64,000 bases of DNA from assembly GCF_900116765.1 (NCBI RefSeq), contig NZ_UETC01000001.1:1-64000 (forward strand), given 5' to 3'. Positions 50,048 to 59,012 of the stretch are shown piece by piece. This DNA comes from Jannaschia seohaensis. GTDB lineage: Bacteria; Pseudomonadota; Alphaproteobacteria; Rhodobacterales; Rhodobacteraceae. Each line of letters begins with the position of its first letter. Position 1 is the first letter of the stretch. The notes below the pieces were generated by a model that worked only from the letters and a program-made list of their open reading frames with translations, searched no databases and had not been told where the DNA came from. The translations under genes and the position numbers were made by a program.

Positions 50048-51823
50048 ATGCCTGCCGAAAATCCTGACCCAGAACTCCCCGACGTGGCGGAAACAGCGCA
50101 GCGCATGATGGCGCTGACGCAGCGGTCGCTTGCGGCGGCGGCCAAGATGCAGTCCCGCTCTGTCGCGCAGGCCACAGGCTCCGAATATCAGCTGATGGAC
50201 GCGGCCACCCTGACCCGGGCCTACGCCAATGTGTGGGCGCGCGCCCTGACCCGCCCGCAAGATCTCATGGCGGCGCAACTCAAGGCGACGACCGGCTTGG
50301 CGCAGGCCTGGCAGGCGATGCTCATGCCCCGCGAAGGGGAGGTGAAGGACCGCCGCTTCAAGGACGAAAGCTGGTCCTCCGATCCCTTGTCGCGCAGCTA
50401 TCGCGACGCGTTCCTGGCTTTCGAAGGCGCGGTCGAAGAGTTGCTGGAGACGATGACCGAAGAGGGCCGCGACGATCTGCGGGTGAAGTTCTTCACCCGC
50501 CAGGCCGTCAGCGCGCTGTCGCCCGCCAACTACCTCGCGACCAACGCCGCCGCCCGCGCCAAGATGCTGGAGAGCGGCGGGCAAAGCGTGCTCGACGGGC
50601 TCGACAACCTGCTGACCGATCTCGAACGCGGCGACGGGCGGCTCGCCATCGCGACCAATGACGGGCAGGCTTACAAGGTTGGCGTCGATCTGGCCACGAC
50701 CGAAGGCGAGGTCGTCTTCCAGAACGATCTGATGCAGCTGATCCAGTATCACCCGAGGACCGAGACACAATATCAGGTGCCGATGCTCTTCGTCCCGGCC
50801 TGGATCAACAAGTTCTACATTATGGACATGCGTCCGCAGAACAGCCTGATCCGGTATGCGCTGGACCAGGGCCATTCGGTTTTCGTGATCTCCTGGGCGA
50901 ACCCGACCAAGGCGCATGCCGATCTGGATTTCACCGATTACATGACCAAGGGCCCGATCGCGGCGCTTGACGTCATCCGCGACATAACAGGCGAGGAAAA
51001 GGCCAACGTGCTCGGCTTCTGCATCGGCGGAATCCTGGTCACGGCGATGCTGGGCTATCTCGCCGCCAAGGGCGACGACCGCATCAACAGCGCCACGACC
51101 CTGGCCACGATGGTGGATTTCGCGGATGTGGGCGAAATCGGCGTCTTCATCGACGACGACCGGCTGGAGGTTCTGCGCGCACATATGGAAGAGAAGGGCT
51201 ATCTCGACGCCCATCACCTTCAGGACATGTTCTCGATGCTGCGGGAGAACGATCTGATCTGGTCGTTCTACGACGCCAACTACCTGCGCGGGGACAAGCC
51301 GCGGCCGTTCGACCTGCTCTACTGGAACTCGGATTCCACCCGCCTGCCCAAGGCCATGCTGCTTTGGTATCTCGAAGAGATCTATCTCAGGAACAAGCTG
51401 CGCCAGCCCGGCGGGTTGGAAATGGACGGCGTGAAGATCGACATCTCCAAGATCAAGCCGCCGCTCTTCGTGCTGGCCACCGAGGACGATCACATCGCGC
51501 CCTGGCGCTCGATCTATCCGGCCACGCAGATCATGGAGAACGTGGAGTTCGTGCTGGGCGGCTCGGGCCATATCGCGGGCGTCATCAACCCGCCCGGCAA
51601 ACGGATGAAATACGGCTACAAGACCGCGACGCACTATCCCGAGACCGCCGTGGGGTTCCTGCGCGTGGCCGAGAGCCACGAGGGCTCCTGGTGGCCCCAT
51701 TGGGTGCAATGGCTCGACGGCAAGAGCGGGGCGCAGGTCCCGGCGCGCAAGGTCGCCAGGCGCGGGCGCTACAAGTCGCTGGAACCGGCGCCGGGCAGCT
51801 TCGTCACCAGCAAACCGGCCTAG
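50048..51823 (+). CDS. phaC: Class I polyhydroxyalkanoate synthase PhaC
   Basis: 591 aa, the usual class I length. Lipase-like box with the catalytic Cys325 in LGFCIGGILV, Asp480 in ATEDDHIAPW, His508 in GGSGHIAGVINPPG; the last two numbers match the C. necator enzyme. N-terminal ~180 residues are the PhaC_N domain (SYRDAFLAFEGAVEELLETM, NYLATNAAARAKMLESGG). It polymerises (R)-3-hydroxyacyl-CoA onto storage granules. No phaR or phasin gene is next to it. Confidence 0.94.
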   Translation: MPAENPDPELPDVAETAQRMMALTQRSLAAAAKMQSRSVAQATGSEYQLMDAATLTRAYANVWARALTRPQDLMAAQLKATTGLAQAWQAMLMPREGEVKDRRFKDESWSSDPLSRSYRDAFLAFEGAVEELLETMTEEGRDDLRVKFFTRQAVSALSPANYLATNAAARAKMLESGGQSVLDGLDNLLTDLERGDGRLAIATNDGQAYKVGVDLATTEGEVVFQNDLMQLIQYHPRTETQYQVPMLFVPAWINKFYIMDMRPQNSLIRYALDQGHSVFVISWANPTKAHADLDFTDYMTKGPIAALDVIRDITGEEKANVLGFCIGGILVTAMLGYLAAKGDDRINSATTLATMVDFADVGEIGVFIDDDRLEVLRAHMEEKGYLDAHHLQDMFSMLRENDLIWSFYDANYLRGDKPRPFDLLYWNSDSTRLPKAMLLWYLEEIYLRNKLRQPGGLEMDGVKIDISKIKPPLFVLATEDDHIAPWRSIYPATQIMENVEFVLGGSGHIAGVINPPGKRMKYGYKTATHYPETAVGFLRVAESHEGSWWPHWVQWLDGKSGAQVPARKVARRGRYKSLEPAPGSFVTSKPA

Positions 51824-51843
51824 ACCCGGACCCGCGCATTTGC

Positions 51844-51869
51844 GGCCCAGCCCCCCTCGGGGTTGGGCC
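51844..51869. terminator. Bidirectional hairpin between phaC and otnK
   Basis: GGCCCAGCCCC (51844-51854) pairs with GGGGTTGGGCC (51859-51869), 11 pairs with one G-U and a CCTC loop. It lies in the 70-bp gap between the convergent phaC and otnK-like genes and would end both transcripts. Confidence 0.7.
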
Positions 51870-51893
51870 TGTCGCGCGGATCGACGCGGGCGC

Positions 51894-53156
51894 TCAGAGT
51901 TGCGCCAAGGCGTCGGCGAAGAACGTCTCGGCCCCGAAATTCCCCGATTTCAGCGTGAGCGCGATCCGGTGCCCGCCGCTGTCGCAGAAGGTCCAGGGCA
52001 CCCCCGGCGCGATCTCCTTGCCGATATCGAGGCGCGTGACGCCGAGCGCTTGGGTGACCGCGCCGGAGGTCTCTCCGCCCGCCACGACGATCCGCCGCGC
52101 CCCGGCATCGCGCGCCGCGACGGCGCAGGCCGCGAGCGCCTGTTCCACGACCTCCCCGGCGCGGTCCCGGCCGAGCGTCTCCTGCGCGGCGCGGACGCTT
52201 GCGGGATCGGCCGTCGCGTAGAGCAGCGGGGCCCGCTCCAGATCCTGCCCCGCCAGCCAGTCCAACGCCGCCTGCGGCCCCGTCCGCGCCAACTCCACCG
52301 GGTCGAGTTGCAGCGCGGGGGCGCCGCTCGCCATGTAGGCCGAAACCTGCGCGTTGGTCATGGCGGAACAGCTGCCCGACAGGACGACCGCCGCCTGGGG
52401 CAGGTCGGGCGCGGCGGCGGCCTCGCTCCGGCCCCCCAGCGCCCCATCCGCGATGTAGAGCGCGGGCAAGGGCATGGCGACGGCACTGCCGCCGGTCATA
52501 AGGGGCATGTCCCGGCAGGCCTCGGCGATGACATAGAGATCTTCATTGGCGACCGCATCCATCACGACATGGGCCACGCCCGCCTCGGACAGCCGCGACA
52601 GCTCCGCGCGGACGGCCTCGACCCCTTGCGCGACCGTCAGCCGATCGACCAGCCCGACCGGCCGCGTGACCTGCGGCGCGAGCAGGCGCATCAGGTTGGA
52701 GTCGCGCATCGGCGTCAGCGGGTGGTCCTTCATCGGGCTTTCCGCAAGGGGCTGCCGCCCGACGAACAGGTTGCCCATGAAGATCGCGCGGCCGTTTTCC
52801 GGGAAGGCGGGGCAATAGATGGTCTGGGACGTCCCGAGATCGGCCATCAGCGCCTCGGCTACCGGACCGATATTGCCCTCCGCCGTGGAGTCGAAGGTGG
52901 AGCAGTATTTCCAGAAGATCCGCTCCGCCCCGGCGCTCTGCAACCAGTCTAGCGCGGCCCGGCAATCGGCCACGGCCTGCGCCACCGGCGCGGTCCGGCA
53001 TTTCAACGCGATGACCTCGAACGGCGCGGGATCTGAGGGCGGCTCGCTCGGGATGCCGATCCGCAGCGACACCGGCACGCCGGACCGGGCAAGTAGCCCG
53101 GCCAGATCCGTCGCTCCGGTGAAATCGTCTGCGATGCAGCCAAGAACCGTGGTCAT
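51894..53156 (-). CDS. otnK: Four-carbon acid sugar kinase (OtnK-like, DUF1537)
   Basis: 420 aa. N-terminal substrate domain starts LGCIADDFTGATDLAGLLAR, the family hallmark; FWKYCSTFDSTAEGNIGPVA and GQPL-like GRQPLAESPMKDHPLTPM follow. C-terminal nucleotide domain with IVVAGGETSGAVTQALGV. OtnK phosphorylates 3-oxo-tetronate (2-oxo-tetronate for DtnK) in C4 acid sugar catabolism. Last gene of a long operon. The aldolase/decarboxylase and isomerase partners (OtnC, OtnI or PdxA2) are not in the window. Confidence 0.8.
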   Translation of the reverse strand: MTTVLGCIADDFTGATDLAGLLARSGVPVSLRIGIPSEPPSDPAPFEVIALKCRTAPVAQAVADCRAALDWLQSAGAERIFWKYCSTFDSTAEGNIGPVAEALMADLGTSQTIYCPAFPENGRAIFMGNLFVGRQPLAESPMKDHPLTPMRDSNLMRLLAPQVTRPVGLVDRLTVAQGVEAVRAELSRLSEAGVAHVVMDAVANEDLYVIAEACRDMPLMTGGSAVAMPLPALYIADGALGGRSEAAAAPDLPQAAVVLSGSCSAMTNAQVSAYMASGAPALQLDPVELARTGPQAALDWLAGQDLERAPLLYATADPASVRAAQETLGRDRAGEVVEQALAACAVAARDAGARRIVVAGGETSGAVTQALGVTRLDIGKEIAPGVPWTFCDSGGHRIALTLKSGNFGAETFFADALAQL

Positions 53157-53179
53157 GGCGGTCTCCTTTCTTCCTGCGT

Positions 53180-54673
53180 CTACGCGGTTCCGGACCGCCG
53201 CGCCCGCAAGGCGGTTATCAGCGGCAGGGCCAGCATGCCCACGGCCAGGATCGCCAGCACCAGGGCGATGGGATGTCCGGTGAAGAAGGCCGCAAAACTG
53301 CCATCGGTGATGATGAGCCCCTGCCGGAGGCTGATCTCCAGCGTCGGCCCCAGCACCATTCCGATCACCAGCGGCGGCATCGGCATGCCCTGACGGCGGA
53401 GGACGAAGCCCAGAATGCCCGCGCCGCCCATCACCAGAAGGTCGAACGGATTACCGCGCACGAAATACACGCCCACCGCGCAAAGCAGCACGATCAGCAC
53501 CAGCATGTAGCCCTCACGCAGGCGCAACAGCGGGGCCGCCCCCTTCGCCACCAGCATGCCCATCGGCAGCAGCATCAGGTTGATCACGAAGAAGCCCGAA
53601 AAGATCGCGGCGATCAGCACCGGGTTGTCGGTCATCAGCCGGATCCCCGGCGTCACGCCGTGCAAGGTCAGCGTCGCCAGCATCACCGCCGTGATCGCAT
53701 CGCCCGGGATGCCCAGCGCCATGGTCGGCACCAGCGCGCCGCCCGTGACGGCGTTGTTCGCGGATTCCGAGGCGATCAGCCCGTCCGGTTCGCCCTTCCC
53801 GAACTTCGCGCGGTTCGGAGACGATCTTTGCGCCTCGGCATAGGAGATGAAGGCCGCGGTCGCCGCGCCGGTGCCGGGCAGGATGCCGATGCCGTTGCCG
53901 ATGGCGACGGATTTCATCAGCCCCTTGATGCGCCCGCGCCAGGCCGAAAGCGGCGGCAGCACGATCCCGGAGAAGGAGACCAGGGACTGGGTGCCTTCCT
54001 CCTTGGCGGCGGCGCGGATCAGGACTTCGGACAAGGCGAAGACGCCGATCACCACCGCCAGCAGGTTGAAGCCGGAGATGAGCTGGAACTGCCCGAAGGT
54101 AAAGCGCGCCTCGCCGGTGATCGGGTCTCCGCCGACGCATCCGAGAAACAGACCGATGCTGCCCGCGACCAGTCCCTTGATCAGCGACCCTTCGGAGACG
54201 GAGACGATACAGGTCAGGCCCAGAAGGATCAGGGCGAAGGTCTCGATCGGGCCGAAATTCAGCGCCAGCGCGGCAAGCTGCGGCGCGGCCAGCAGCAGGA
54301 CGACCGCCGAGGTCAGGCCGCCGATGGTCGAGGCGATGGTGCTCCAGCCCAGCGCCAGACCGGCCTCTCCGCGCTGCGCCATCGGATAGCCGTCGAGGCA
54401 GGTGGCGGCCGATTGCGGTGTCCCGGGCGTGTTGATCAGGATGGCCGAGATCGAGCCGCCATAGACAGAGCCCGCATAGACCGCCAGCAAGAGCAAAATG
54501 GCCGGGGCCTGGCTCATGCCCAGCGTGAAGGGCAGGATCATCGCCACCGCGACGGTAGAGCCGATGCCCGGCAAGGCCCCGAGGATGATGCCCAGCATGG
54601 TGCCCAACACCAGCACGAGCAGACCCTCAAGGGTGAAGATCAGCCCGGCCGCCTGGGGGAGCAATTCGATCAT
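53180..54673 (-). CDS. tctA: Tripartite tricarboxylate transporter large permease TctA (second system)
   Basis: 497 aa with about 12 membrane helices and the duplicated TctA motifs: GALPGIGSTVAVAMILPFTL, YGGSISAILINTPGTPQSAA, GILPGTGAATAAFISYAEAQ, ESANNAVTGGALVPTMALGI. Secondary carboxylate importer subunit. Ends 23 bp before otnK. Distinct from the tctA at 7569. Confidence 0.9.
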   Translation of the reverse strand: MIELLPQAAGLIFTLEGLLVLVLGTMLGIILGALPGIGSTVAVAMILPFTLGMSQAPAILLLLAVYAGSVYGGSISAILINTPGTPQSAATCLDGYPMAQRGEAGLALGWSTIASTIGGLTSAVVLLLAAPQLAALALNFGPIETFALILLGLTCIVSVSEGSLIKGLVAGSIGLFLGCVGGDPITGEARFTFGQFQLISGFNLLAVVIGVFALSEVLIRAAAKEEGTQSLVSFSGIVLPPLSAWRGRIKGLMKSVAIGNGIGILPGTGAATAAFISYAEAQRSSPNRAKFGKGEPDGLIASESANNAVTGGALVPTMALGIPGDAITAVMLATLTLHGVTPGIRLMTDNPVLIAAIFSGFFVINLMLLPMGMLVAKGAAPLLRLREGYMLVLIVLLCAVGVYFVRGNPFDLLVMGGAGILGFVLRRQGMPMPPLVIGMVLGPTLEISLRQGLIITDGSFAAFFTGHPIALVLAILAVGMLALPLITALRARRSGTA

Positions 54674-54682
54674 GGCACGGTC

Positions 54683-55132
54683 TCAGAACCACCACGCGAC
54701 GGGCGAGGTCGGCAGCGGCAAGGTCAAAAGGTGGTTGAACAGCGCCACGAGCGCCGCCGGAACGCCAAGGCTCACGGCTGCCACGGGCACGGGCCGGCGC
54801 AGACCCAGCGTCACCAGCGCCACCGCTGAGAACGGGACCGCCGCCAGAAAGAACCCGATGCGGGTCATGGCCAGTAGAAAGACCAACGAGGCCAGGGCGA
54901 TCACAGTGACGCGCAGCAGCTGCGGGCGGGTGCCGACGACACGCTGGCGCAGCTCCGCCACGAGGTCCAGCGCCGCGACCGCGACCCAGAAGCTCAGGAC
55001 GATCTGCGGAAAGAACATCGGACTGAACGCACCCAGCCCGGAATAGGCCTGGCCGAAGGTCTGCGACAGCAAGGCCATGCCGACCAGCAGCAGCACTAGC
55101 GATGTCACCCGCCGTTCGGTCAGGATGGACAT
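54683..55132 (-). CDS. tctB: Tripartite tricarboxylate transporter small permease TctB (second system)
   Basis: 149 aa with four hydrophobic segments (SLVLLLVGMALLSQTFG; IVLSFWVAVAALDLVAEL; LLRVTVIALASLVFLLAM; VSLGVPAALVALFNHLLT), the TctB layout. Stop is 9 bp from tctA. Assigned by topology, size and place. Confidence 0.85.
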   Translation of the reverse strand: MSILTERRVTSLVLLLVGMALLSQTFGQAYSGLGAFSPMFFPQIVLSFWVAVAALDLVAELRQRVVGTRPQLLRVTVIALASLVFLLAMTRIGFFLAAVPFSAVALVTLGLRRPVPVAAVSLGVPAALVALFNHLLTLPLPTSPVAWWF

Positions 55133-55158
55133 GGCGCGTCTCCTTCGGAGGACAGGGT

Positions 55159-55181
55159 GGGGTGCCGTAGGCCGGCACCCC
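55159..55181. terminator. Intra-operon hairpin between tctC and tctB (second system)
   Basis: GGGGTGCCG (55159-55167) pairs with CGGCACCCC (55173-55181) around TAGGC, 8 bp past the tctC stop on the minus strand. Same position and type as the hairpin at 9674-9696. Confidence 0.55.
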
Positions 55182-55189
55182 GGATCGCC

Positions 55190-56146
55190 TTACAGGCCCG
55201 CGGCCTCGATGATCGCGGTGTTGCCTTCGTATTGCGCGCGGAAGAACGCGTCGAACGCCTCGGCGTCGCGGTAGTTCAGCACGGTCTGCGTGTCGGCCGC
55301 GAAGCTCTGGAAGCCCTCGGACGCCACGGCGGCCCCGCAGGCCTCCGACAGCTTGGCGACGACGTCGTCAGGCGTGCCGGCCGGCGCGAAGAGCCCGCCC
55401 CAGAGATAGAGCTCGTTCAGGGGCGCCGCGATGCCCACCTCGGTCGCCGTCGGCACGTCGGGGAAGTTCTCCGATCGCGCGTCCGAGAAGATCACCAGAG
55501 GGGTGAAATCGCCGCGCTGCATCAGGATTTCGGTGTCGCCGAAGAACTGGATGGTCCCCGCCGCCATCGCCTGCAAGGCCGGGCCGGAGCCCTGGAACGG
55601 CAGATGCTTGATCTTGTCCAGAACGCCCAGCCCCTCAAAGGCCGCGACGGTCGTCAGATGGGTCATCGCGCCCGGGCCGGACGAGCCGAACAGGTATTTG
55701 CCCGGCTCCGCCTCGATGGCCGCCTTGGCTTGCTCGATGGTCTCGATGCCATTGCCGGCATTCGTGAACAGCATGGTCGGCGAGGCCGCGACCGAGCAGA
55801 TCGGCTCCCAGCTGTCGATGCCGTAGGGCACGTCCTTGATCTGCGGCTGGATGGTGCTGACGGTGACCGACCAGTAGCCGAGCTGATAGCCGGTGGGCCG
55901 CTGCCCCGCGAGCGCGCCCGCCGCCACCGTGCCGGAGCCGCCCGCCATGTTCGACACGAAGACGTCGCCGCCCAGCGCCTCGGCCAGATAGGGCGCGAAG
56001 CCGCGCACCAGCAGGTCCGTCCCGCCGCCCGCGTTGAACGGCACGACCAGGTTCACGGGCCGCTCGGGGAAGTCCTGCGCCAGGGCCGGGGCCGCCGCCG
56101 ATGTGGCGAGCACGGCAAGGCTTGCGATAAGGGTTTTAATATTCAT
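55190..56146 (-). CDS. tctC: TctC-type periplasmic binding protein (second system)
   Basis: 318 aa with a Sec signal (LIASLAVLATSAAAPALA). Bug family body: FPERPVNLVVPFNAGGGTDL, FVSNMAGGSGTVAAGALAGQ, FGSSGPGAMTHLTTVAAFEG. GGGAGG-type RBS precedes the ATG. Binds the carboxylate carried by the second TctAB; in this operon a sugar acid such as a tetronate or aldonate is a fair guess (inference). Confidence 0.9.
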   Translation of the reverse strand: MNIKTLIASLAVLATSAAAPALAQDFPERPVNLVVPFNAGGGTDLLVRGFAPYLAEALGGDVFVSNMAGGSGTVAAGALAGQRPTGYQLGYWSVTVSTIQPQIKDVPYGIDSWEPICSVAASPTMLFTNAGNGIETIEQAKAAIEAEPGKYLFGSSGPGAMTHLTTVAAFEGLGVLDKIKHLPFQGSGPALQAMAAGTIQFFGDTEILMQRGDFTPLVIFSDARSENFPDVPTATEVGIAAPLNELYLWGGLFAPAGTPDDVVAKLSEACGAAVASEGFQSFAADTQTVLNYRDAEAFDAFFRAQYEGNTAIIEAAGL

Positions 56147-56202
56147 GGTTTCCTCCCTGTTGGTTGTTCATGCGATCCGCGGTCGCCGCCCGTGCAGGCG
56201 AG

Positions 56203-57099
56203 TCAGTCCTTGGACTCGGGCAGCGTCAGCCCGGCGTTGCGGGCATAGACCTTGGCAATCGCCGCGTCGTCCTCGTGCCCCAGCCCCATGCCGACGGCGA
56301 CCATGTATTGCTGAAGGGCCGTCGCCGTGATCGGCGCCGAGAAGCCGGCGGATTTGGCCACGTCCAGCACGATGCCAAGATCCTTGGGCCAGATGTTGAT
56401 CTGGCTGCGCGGCGTATAATCCCCGTCGACGATATGCGGCGCGCGGTTTTCCAGCATCCAGCTGGTCCCGGCGCATTTGCTGATCACCTCGACGAATTGC
56501 GCGGGATCGACGCCTTGGGTCATCCCGAAGGTCATCGCCTCGGCCATGGCCGCGATATGCACACCGGCGAGCAGCTGGTTGACCGCCTTCATGGCCGATC
56601 CCGGCCCGGCCGCGTCGCCCAGGGTGAACACGGTCTCGGCACAGGCGTCGAGCACCGGCCGCGCGGCGGCGAAGGCCTCGGGCGTGCCCGACGCCATGAT
56701 CGACAGAGCGCCCGCCGCCGCCTTGGCCGCGCCGCCCGAAATCGGCGCGTCGAGGTAATGCACCCCGGCCTCGCCACACCGCGCCTCCATGTCCCGCGCG
56801 AAGGCGGGCGGCACGGTCGCGCAGGAGATGACGACGGCGCCCTTGGGCAGGGTCGCGACGATCCCGCTCTCGCCGAACAGCACCGCCTCGGTCTGCGCGG
56901 CGTTCAGCACGACGATGACGGCGACATCGAGATCGGAGGGCAGGGCTCCCGTCTCGCCGCCCTCGCCCTGGAACCGCTTGACCGCCTCGGGATTGATGTC
57001 CGCGCCCCAGGTCCGATGCCCGGCCCGCAGACAGGATTTGGCCATCCCATACCCCATCGACCCCAGGCCGATCACCGCTGTCTTTGTCGCCTCTGTCAT
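56203..57099 (-). CDS. ltnD: L-threonate dehydrogenase-like 3-hydroxyacid dehydrogenase (LtnD)
   Basis: 298 aa from ATG 57099, whose ATGA overlaps the lactonase stop. NAD site IGLGSMGYGMAKSCLRAGH, substrate motif DAPISGGAAKAAAGALSIMA, catalytic Lys in PGSAMKAVNQLLAGVHIAA. The stretch CAGTSWMLENRAPHIVDGDY followed by PKDLGIVLDVAKSAG is closest to LtnD (L-threonate 2-dehydrogenase). It would oxidise the imported or lactonase-derived C4 acid to the 2-oxo acid. Related enzymes act on tartronate semialdehyde or 3-hydroxyisobutyrate. Confidence 0.78.
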   Translation of the reverse strand: MTEATKTAVIGLGSMGYGMAKSCLRAGHRTWGADINPEAVKRFQGEGGETGALPSDLDVAVIVVLNAAQTEAVLFGESGIVATLPKGAVVISCATVPPAFARDMEARCGEAGVHYLDAPISGGAAKAAAGALSIMASGTPEAFAAARPVLDACAETVFTLGDAAGPGSAMKAVNQLLAGVHIAAMAEAMTFGMTQGVDPAQFVEVISKCAGTSWMLENRAPHIVDGDYTPRSQINIWPKDLGIVLDVAKSAGFSAPITATALQQYMVAVGMGLGHEDDAAIAKVYARNAGLTLPESKD

Positions 57100-58055
57100 G
57101 CGCCTTCCCCTTTCGTCTGTGTCGTTGGACGGCGTGCCGCATCCCGGCGCGTGGTGTGGACGCGCCAGACGCGGTCCGAAGAGGTGATGAACATCTCCGT
57201 GCCGGTCTCGCCGCCAAAGCAGAGATTGGCCGTGGGGGCCGGCAACAGGATCTTGCCCAGGCAGTGCCCCTCGGGCGACAGGCAACGGATCCCGTCCATC
57301 GCGCTCGTCCAGACAAAGCCCTCGTGGTCGACCCGCAGCCCATCGGGCACGCCCGGCTCGATCTCGGCAAAGACGGACCCGCCGCTCAGCGTCGTTCCGT
57401 CCACCTCGAAGACCCGGATATGGTGCGGCAGGTCATAGTCGATGCCGGGAAAGCTCGCGCCCCGGATGGCTCCGGAATCGGCGATGTAGAGCTTGCGCTC
57501 GTCCGGCGAGAAGGCGAGCCCGTTCGGCTTGTCGAAATCCGTGGCGACCGGGGTGAGCGTGCCGTCCGGGCTGGCGCAGAAGACGAAGCAGCCGCCGATC
57601 TCGCTCTCCGCCGGATAGCCCTCGACATCGGAGTTGATGCCGTAAGGCGGATCGGTGAACCAGACCGAGCCATCGGAGCGCACCACGACATCGTTGGGCG
57701 AGTTGAGCCGCTTGCCCTCGAACCGATCCGCGATGACCTCGACCGCCGCCGGGTCTTCGCTGTCCAGACGCCGGATCACGCGCCGCCCGCCATGTTCGCA
57801 GGACACCATGCGCCCTTGCAGATCCAGCGTGTTGCCGTTGGCGAATTCACTGTTCTCCAGCGCAACGGAGACTCCTGCGTCGGGCTGCCATTTCAGCATC
57901 CGCTTAGCGGGAATGTCGTTGAAATAGAGCGCGCCGTTCTGCCAGACCGGCCCCTCGGTCCAGGTATAGCCGCCGGTGATCTCCTCCGGGGGCCGGTCCA
58001 GGTCGATCATCTCGGCGAAAGCCGGATCGAAGGTCTCGTAGGTTGCGGATGTCAT
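57096..58055 (-). CDS. SMP-30/gluconolactonase family lactonase
   Basis: 319 aa six-bladed beta-propeller. Metal ligands are visible: Glu in YTWTEGPVWQNGALYFND, Asn in NSPNDVVVRSDGSVWFTDPP, Asn in DKPNGLAFSPDERKLYIADS, Asp in GVPDGLRVDHEGFVWTSAMD. Hydrolyses a sugar lactone to the aldonate, with a divalent metal. No signal peptide, so cytosolic. Between the ABC importer and LtnD in one operon, giving lactone to acid to oxo acid. Confidence 0.87.
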   Translation of the reverse strand: MTSATYETFDPAFAEMIDLDRPPEEITGGYTWTEGPVWQNGALYFNDIPAKRMLKWQPDAGVSVALENSEFANGNTLDLQGRMVSCEHGGRRVIRRLDSEDPAAVEVIADRFEGKRLNSPNDVVVRSDGSVWFTDPPYGINSDVEGYPAESEIGGCFVFCASPDGTLTPVATDFDKPNGLAFSPDERKLYIADSGAIRGASFPGIDYDLPHHIRVFEVDGTTLSGGSVFAEIEPGVPDGLRVDHEGFVWTSAMDGIRCLSPEGHCLGKILLPAPTANLCFGGETGTEMFITSSDRVWRVHTTRRDAARRPTTQTKGEGA

Positions 58056-58058
58056 GCG

Positions 58059-59012
58059 TCAGCCCTCCCTGCCGCGAAGTGTCTGAACCATCAGCATCGT
58101 GATGATGAGGACGCCGAAAATGATGCTGCGCCACGCATCGGACATCTGCATGACCGACAGGATCGAGTTGAGCAGCGTGATGAAAAACACGCCGCCCACC
58201 GTCCCCAGCAATCCGCCCTTGCCGCCGAGGATCGACGTGCCGCCGATCACCACCGCCGCGATGGTCGGCAGCAGGTAGGGATCGCCCATCGATTGGTAGG
58301 CCTGGTTCGCATAGCCCGCCAAAAGCACCCCGCCGAGGGCGGAGCACAGGCCCGCGATGGAAAAGGCGGCGAACAGGACCGACGGTGTCGAGACCCCCGA
58401 CAGGAACGTGGCCTTTTCGTTATAGCCGATCGCCGAAAGATACCGCCCGAACCCCGTGCGATGCAGCATCAGCGCCAGCCCGACCGCCACCGCCATCCAA
58501 AGCAGGAAGGCCACGGGAATGCCGGCCAGCTTGCCGGTGGCCAGCCAGTTCATCGTCGCGCTGGCTTCGCCCTTGGGGTTGAACCCGCCGGTATAGAGAA
58601 CGGAGATGCCCAGCAGCATCGAGTTCACGGCCAGTGTCCAGACCATGGACGGGATCCGCAGCAGCGCCACGCCCACCGCGTTGATCAGACCGATCAGCCC
58701 GCCGAAGGCCAGCGCCGCCGGGATCGCCAGCGCCGTCAGCAGCGGATCGCCGGTCCCCGCCAGCGTGGTCGAGATCAGAGCGGCCCCGCCCAGCACCCAA
58801 GGCACGGACAGGTCGATGTGACCCAGCAGGATCACGATGGTCGCGCCCATGGCGATGACGCCGAGAAAGGCCGCGATCTGCAATTGTTGAGAAAGATATC
58901 CGATCCCCAGCATCTGCGGAAAGAACAGGCTGCCCCCCAGGATCAGCAGGACCGTCGCCGCAAAGGGCAACAGGGTCGTCAGGTCCAGGCGCCGGGCGAT
59001 CGCGAGGCTCAT
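58059..59012 (-). CDS. RbsC-type sugar ABC permease 2
   Basis: 317 aa with about ten membrane helices. BPD_transp_2 pattern: GVIAMGATIVILLGHIDLSV, GLIGLINAVGVALLRIPSMV, and AAVVIGGTSILGGKGGLLGT near the end. One of two related channel subunits of a ribose/rhamnose-type importer. Overlaps the other permease by 4 bp. Confidence 0.9.
   Translation of the reverse strand: MSLAIARRLDLTTLLPFAATVLLILGGSLFFPQMLGIGYLSQQLQIAAFLGVIAMGATIVILLGHIDLSVPWVLGGAALISTTLAGTGDPLLTALAIPAALAFGGLIGLINAVGVALLRIPSMVWTLAVNSMLLGISVLYTGGFNPKGEASATMNWLATGKLAGIPVAFLLWMAVAVGLALMLHRTGFGRYLSAIGYNEKATFLSGVSTPSVLFAAFSIAGLCSALGGVLLAGYANQAYQSMGDPYLLPTIAAVVIGGTSILGGKGGLLGTVGGVFFITLLNSILSVMQMSDAWRSIIFGVLIITMLMVQTLRGREG

Noticed and set aside
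48590-51709. Open frame of about 1,000 codons on the minus strand antisense to phaA/phaC
   Set aside because: It is a high-GC shadow frame; the plus-strand genes have full catalytic motifs and the antisense translation has no recognisable family.
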